Shown piece after piece: positions 30,947 through 32,719 of a stretch of DNA of 32,719 bases. Under the pieces are notes generated by a model, which saw only the letters and a program-made list of their open reading frames with translations, ran no database searches and was not told the origin of the DNA. The position numbers and the translations under genes are program-made. This stretch comes from Ruminococcus sp. (GTDB taxonomy: Bacteria > Bacillota_A > Clostridia > Oscillospirales > Ruminococcaceae): contig NZ_JAIKXF010000014.1 of the NCBI RefSeq assembly GCF_024684275.1, forward strand, positions 1-32,719, read 5' to 3'. Position 1 is the first letter of the stretch. Every line of letters begins with the position of its first letter.

Positions 30947-31894
30947 TCAATCCTCCTTGTCTCTGAGAGCAGTACCTGTGATTTCAAGGAACACGTCATT
31001 GAGTGTAGGGAGCTCCGTGTATACTCTTCCGAAGCCCAACTCGTTTTTCTGCAATACATCAAGAACTCTCGTGAGATTATGCTTGCCGCCCGAGCAGTAC
31101 ACCGAAAGCTTTCCGTTGGCGTATTCTGTATCGTAAACATGAGGCAGACCTGAGATCCCGCTGTACACCTTATCAGGAAGCTCCAGTATCTCAATAGTTA
31201 TAGTCTCTGTATTCTTGATCATGCGTTTAAGCTCGTCCTTAGTGCCCTCTGCCACCTTTCTGCCCTTGTCCATGATAGCGATACGGGTACATATCTGCTC
31301 TACCTCCTCCATGTAGTGAGAGGTATATATGACTGTTGTACCGTTTTTATTGAGCTCCTGTATACCCTCAAGGATACGGTTTCGGCTCTGCGGATCAACA
31401 GCAACAGTAGGCTCATCGAGGATAATGAGCTTTGGCTTGTGTGCTATTCCGCAGGCGATATTAAGTCTGCGGAGAAGTCCCCCCGACAGCTTCTTAGGAT
31501 AGAATCTGCGGAAATCCTCCAGCCCTACGAATTTAATTGCTTCTTCAACGCACTGCTTTCTCTTTTCCTTGTCGTTTATATAGAGTCCGCAGAAATAATC
31601 AATATTCTCATAGACAGTAAGCTCATCAAATACCGCCACATTCTGCATGATGACGCCTATCTCTTTTTTTATATCATAGCTGACGGGAGTCATCTTCTTT
31701 CCGAATATCTCTATATCGCCCTTGTCAAAGGCAAGAAGCGACAGCAGACAGTTTATGGTAGTAGTCTTTCCCGAGCCGTTAGGACCGAGAAGTCCGAATA
31801 TCTCACCCTGCTCAATTTCAAGGTCAAAGTGATCCAGAGCTATAAGGTCGCCGTAGCGCTTTACGAGGTCCTTTATTTTAACAACAGTATTCAT
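30947..31894 (-). CDS. ABC transporter ATP-binding protein (DrrA/CcmA-type)
   Basis: 315 residues. Walker A GPNGSGKTT (37-45), Q-loop near IGVIMQNVAVF, signature LSGGLLRRLNIA, Walker B LIILDEPTVAVDP, switch His in YTSHYMEE, and a C-terminal regulatory extension of about 90 residues typical of drug- and polyketide-type ABC-2 exporters. ATG 31894 has GGGAGG 8 nt upstream; a longer frame to 31936 overlaps the promoter and is less likely. It is first of a three-gene operon with two permeases. Export of the nearby operon's product is a reasonable guess but is not shown by the sequence. Confidence 0.93.
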   Translation of the reverse strand: MNTVVKIKDLVKRYGDLIALDHFDLEIEQGEIFGLLGPNGSGKTTTINCLLSLLAFDKGDIEIFGKKMTPVSYDIKKEIGVIMQNVAVFDELTVYENIDYFCGLYINDKEKRKQCVEEAIKFVGLEDFRRFYPKKLSGGLLRRLNIACGIAHKPKLIILDEPTVAVDPQSRNRILEGIQELNKNGTTVIYTSHYMEEVEQICTRIAIMDKGRKVAEGTKDELKRMIKNTETITIEILELPDKVYSGISGLPHVYDTEYANGKLSVYCSGGKHNLTRVLDVLQKNELGFGRVYTELPTLNDVFLEITGTALRDKED

Positions 31895-31927
31895 AGTGTT
31901 TTCCTCCCTTATGTTTTCACTGTAATC

Positions 31928-31956
31928 ATTATACAATACATGAGAATGTTTTTGTA
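31928..31956 (-). promoter_or_regulatory. Promoter of the ABC-2 exporter operon
   Basis: Minus strand: perfect -10 TATAAT (31928-31933), 17-bp spacer and a poor -35 (TACAAA, 31951-31956). The weak -35 suggests dependence on an activator, and a CRP-like palindrome lies about 65 bp upstream of the predicted start. Confidence 0.55.
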
Positions 31957-31976
31957 GTGTCTTGCGTCAGTTTCTC

Positions 31977-31994
31977 ATGTGACATTTGTCACAT
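31977..31994. promoter_or_regulatory. CRP/FNR-like palindrome between divergent ABC operons
   Basis: ATGTGACATTTGTCACAT is a perfect 18-bp dyad that fits the TGTGA-N6-TCACA consensus of CRP-family regulators. It is centred near -64 for the minus-strand promoter and near -96 for the plus-strand one. Which regulator binds it in this organism is unknown. Confidence 0.55.
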
Positions 31995-32045
31995 TTCAGA
32001 TATTGCAAATGTCATAAGGGCATCTCTAAAAAATCCATTATTGTA

Positions 32046-32074
32046 ATGTTACTGTAAGATTGATGTTTTATAAT
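32046..32074 (+). promoter_or_regulatory. Promoter of the MacB-type ATPase gene with a possible response-regulator site
   Basis: -10 TATAAT (32069-32074); the expected -35 position (32046-32051, ATGTTA) is non-consensus and overlaps the palindrome TTACTGTAA (32049-32057). TGTAA is also repeated 11 bp apart (32042 and 32053). Such a spacing is typical of OmpR-family activator sites, so I infer activated expression. Confidence 0.5.
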
Positions 32075-32105
32075 GGGTTTAACATAAGAGAAAGGTGGCC
32101 TTTAT

Positions 32106-32719
32106 ATGGAAAACAACATTTTAATAAAAACCGAAAAGCTCTGCAAGCAGTACGGCGAGGGCGAGACCAAGCTCATGGCGGTAAACAACATCGACCTCGA
32201 AGTCCGCAAGGGCGAATTCGTCGCAATTACAGGTGAAAGCGGCAGCGGCAAGACTACTCTGCTCAACTGCCTCGGCTCACTTGACCGACCTACCAGCGGC
32301 AGTATATTCGTCAGCGGCAAGGACATCACCAAGCTTGACGACAAGGGGCTTTCCGCCTACCGCAGAAAGAATATAGGCTTTATATTCCAGGCTTATAACC
32401 TTATCCCCGTCCTCAATGTTGAGGAGAATATCGTTCTTCCACTGAATCTTGACAATACTCCCCCTGATATGGAATTTTTAGAGGAGCTCCTGCGCCTTAC
32501 GGGACTTGACAAAAAGCGTCAGAACTATCCTCACGAGCTCTCGGGCGGTCAGCAGCAGCGTGTAGCCTTTGCCCGTGCCCTCATACACAAGCCCCAGATA
32601 ATACTTGCTGACGAGCCTACAGGCAACCTTGACAGCAAAAACAGCCGCGAGATCATATCAATACTGAAAAGCTCTATTAAAAAGTACAACCAGACGCTGA
32701 TACTCATTACCCATGACGG
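32106..32719 (+). CDS. MacB/LolD-type ABC transporter ATP-binding protein, cut by the window end
   Basis: The frame is open from ATG 32106 to the last base (204 codons seen, no stop). Walker A GESGSGKTT, Q-loop FIFQAYNLIP, signature LSGGQQQRVAFARAL, Walker B ILADEPTGNLD and switch His in LITHD are complete; only a short C-terminal piece is missing. The family works with FtsX/MacB-like permeases in export of peptides or in antimicrobial peptide sensing and resistance. AAAGGTGG lies 7 nt upstream. A permease is expected just beyond the window. It is divergent from the ABC-2 exporter. Confidence 0.93.
   Translation, partial: MENNILIKTEKLCKQYGEGETKLMAVNNIDLEVRKGEFVAITGESGSGKTTLLNCLGSLDRPTSGSIFVSGKDITKLDDKGLSAYRRKNIGFIFQAYNLIPVLNVEENIVLPLNLDNTPPDMEFLEELLRLTGLDKKRQNYPHELSGGQQQRVAFARALIHKPQIILADEPTGNLDSKNSREIISILKSSIKKYNQTLILITHD

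Overview
The window looks like a chromosomal segment of a Gram-positive Clostridia-class anaerobe, most likely a Ruminococcus-type member of the Oscillospiraceae. The support is a secreted peptidase with a type I dockerin, a giant SpaA/Cna-B adhesin with a sorting-type C-terminus, an S-component-like ECF membrane protein, strong AGGAGG-type ribosome binding sites, TTGACA/TATAAT promoters, and GTAGGGG-type palindromic intergenic repeats. The genus is an inference. No rRNA, tRNA, CRISPR array, transposase or phage gene was seen.

Left part (1-7.7 kb, all minus strand): a small membrane protein, nadC, a dockerin-bearing VanY-type D,D-carboxypeptidase and nadB form a NAD-biosynthesis neighbourhood (nadA is absent). 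Its gaps are filled with palindromic repeats. Then come a CorA-family transporter with a 160-nt leader carrying a short well-initiated ORF, and an ECF sigma factor overlapping a membrane-anchored presumed anti-sigma protein with a Thr-rich linker and a C-terminal extracellular domain.

Middle (7.8-17 kb): a 2475-residue cell-surface protein (signal peptide, choice-of-anchor-A-like domain, Cna-B domain, about 12 SpaA-like repeats, three poly-threonine tracts of 67, 63 and 94 codons, SPNTG sorting motif). It is transcribed divergently from an ECF S-component-like membrane protein that has an inserted extracytoplasmic domain resembling the adhesin's own repeats.

Right-centre (17.2-27.3 kb, plus strand): a 13-gene biosynthetic operon made of discrete enzymes. 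In order: FabD-like acyltransferase, ACP, crotonase, hotdog thioesterase, degenerate crotonase-like protein, second crotonase, 3-hydroxyacyl-CoA dehydrogenase, FabF-like ketosynthase, MIF-type tautomerase, FrsA/dienelactone-hydrolase-like protein with a Cys nucleophile, AMP-forming acyl ligase, second ACP and type II thioesterase. My reading is that the ligase activates a starter acid, the acyltransferase loads an extender, the ketosynthase condenses, beta-oxidation-type enzymes do the keto reduction and dehydration, and the tautomerase and hydrolase tailor or cyclise the chain. No enoyl reductase, SDR ketoreductase or FabZ is visible, so an unsaturated or aromatic product is plausible. I do not recognise a characterised cluster with this set, and it is the main candidate for an undescribed system.

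Right end (27.4-32.7 kb): a membrane-anchored alpha/beta hydrolase with its own consensus promoter, an ABC-2-type exporter (ATPase plus two permeases, minus strand), and a divergent MacB-type ABC ATPase cut by the window end. Between the two ABC systems lies a perfect TGTGA-N6-TCACA palindrome.
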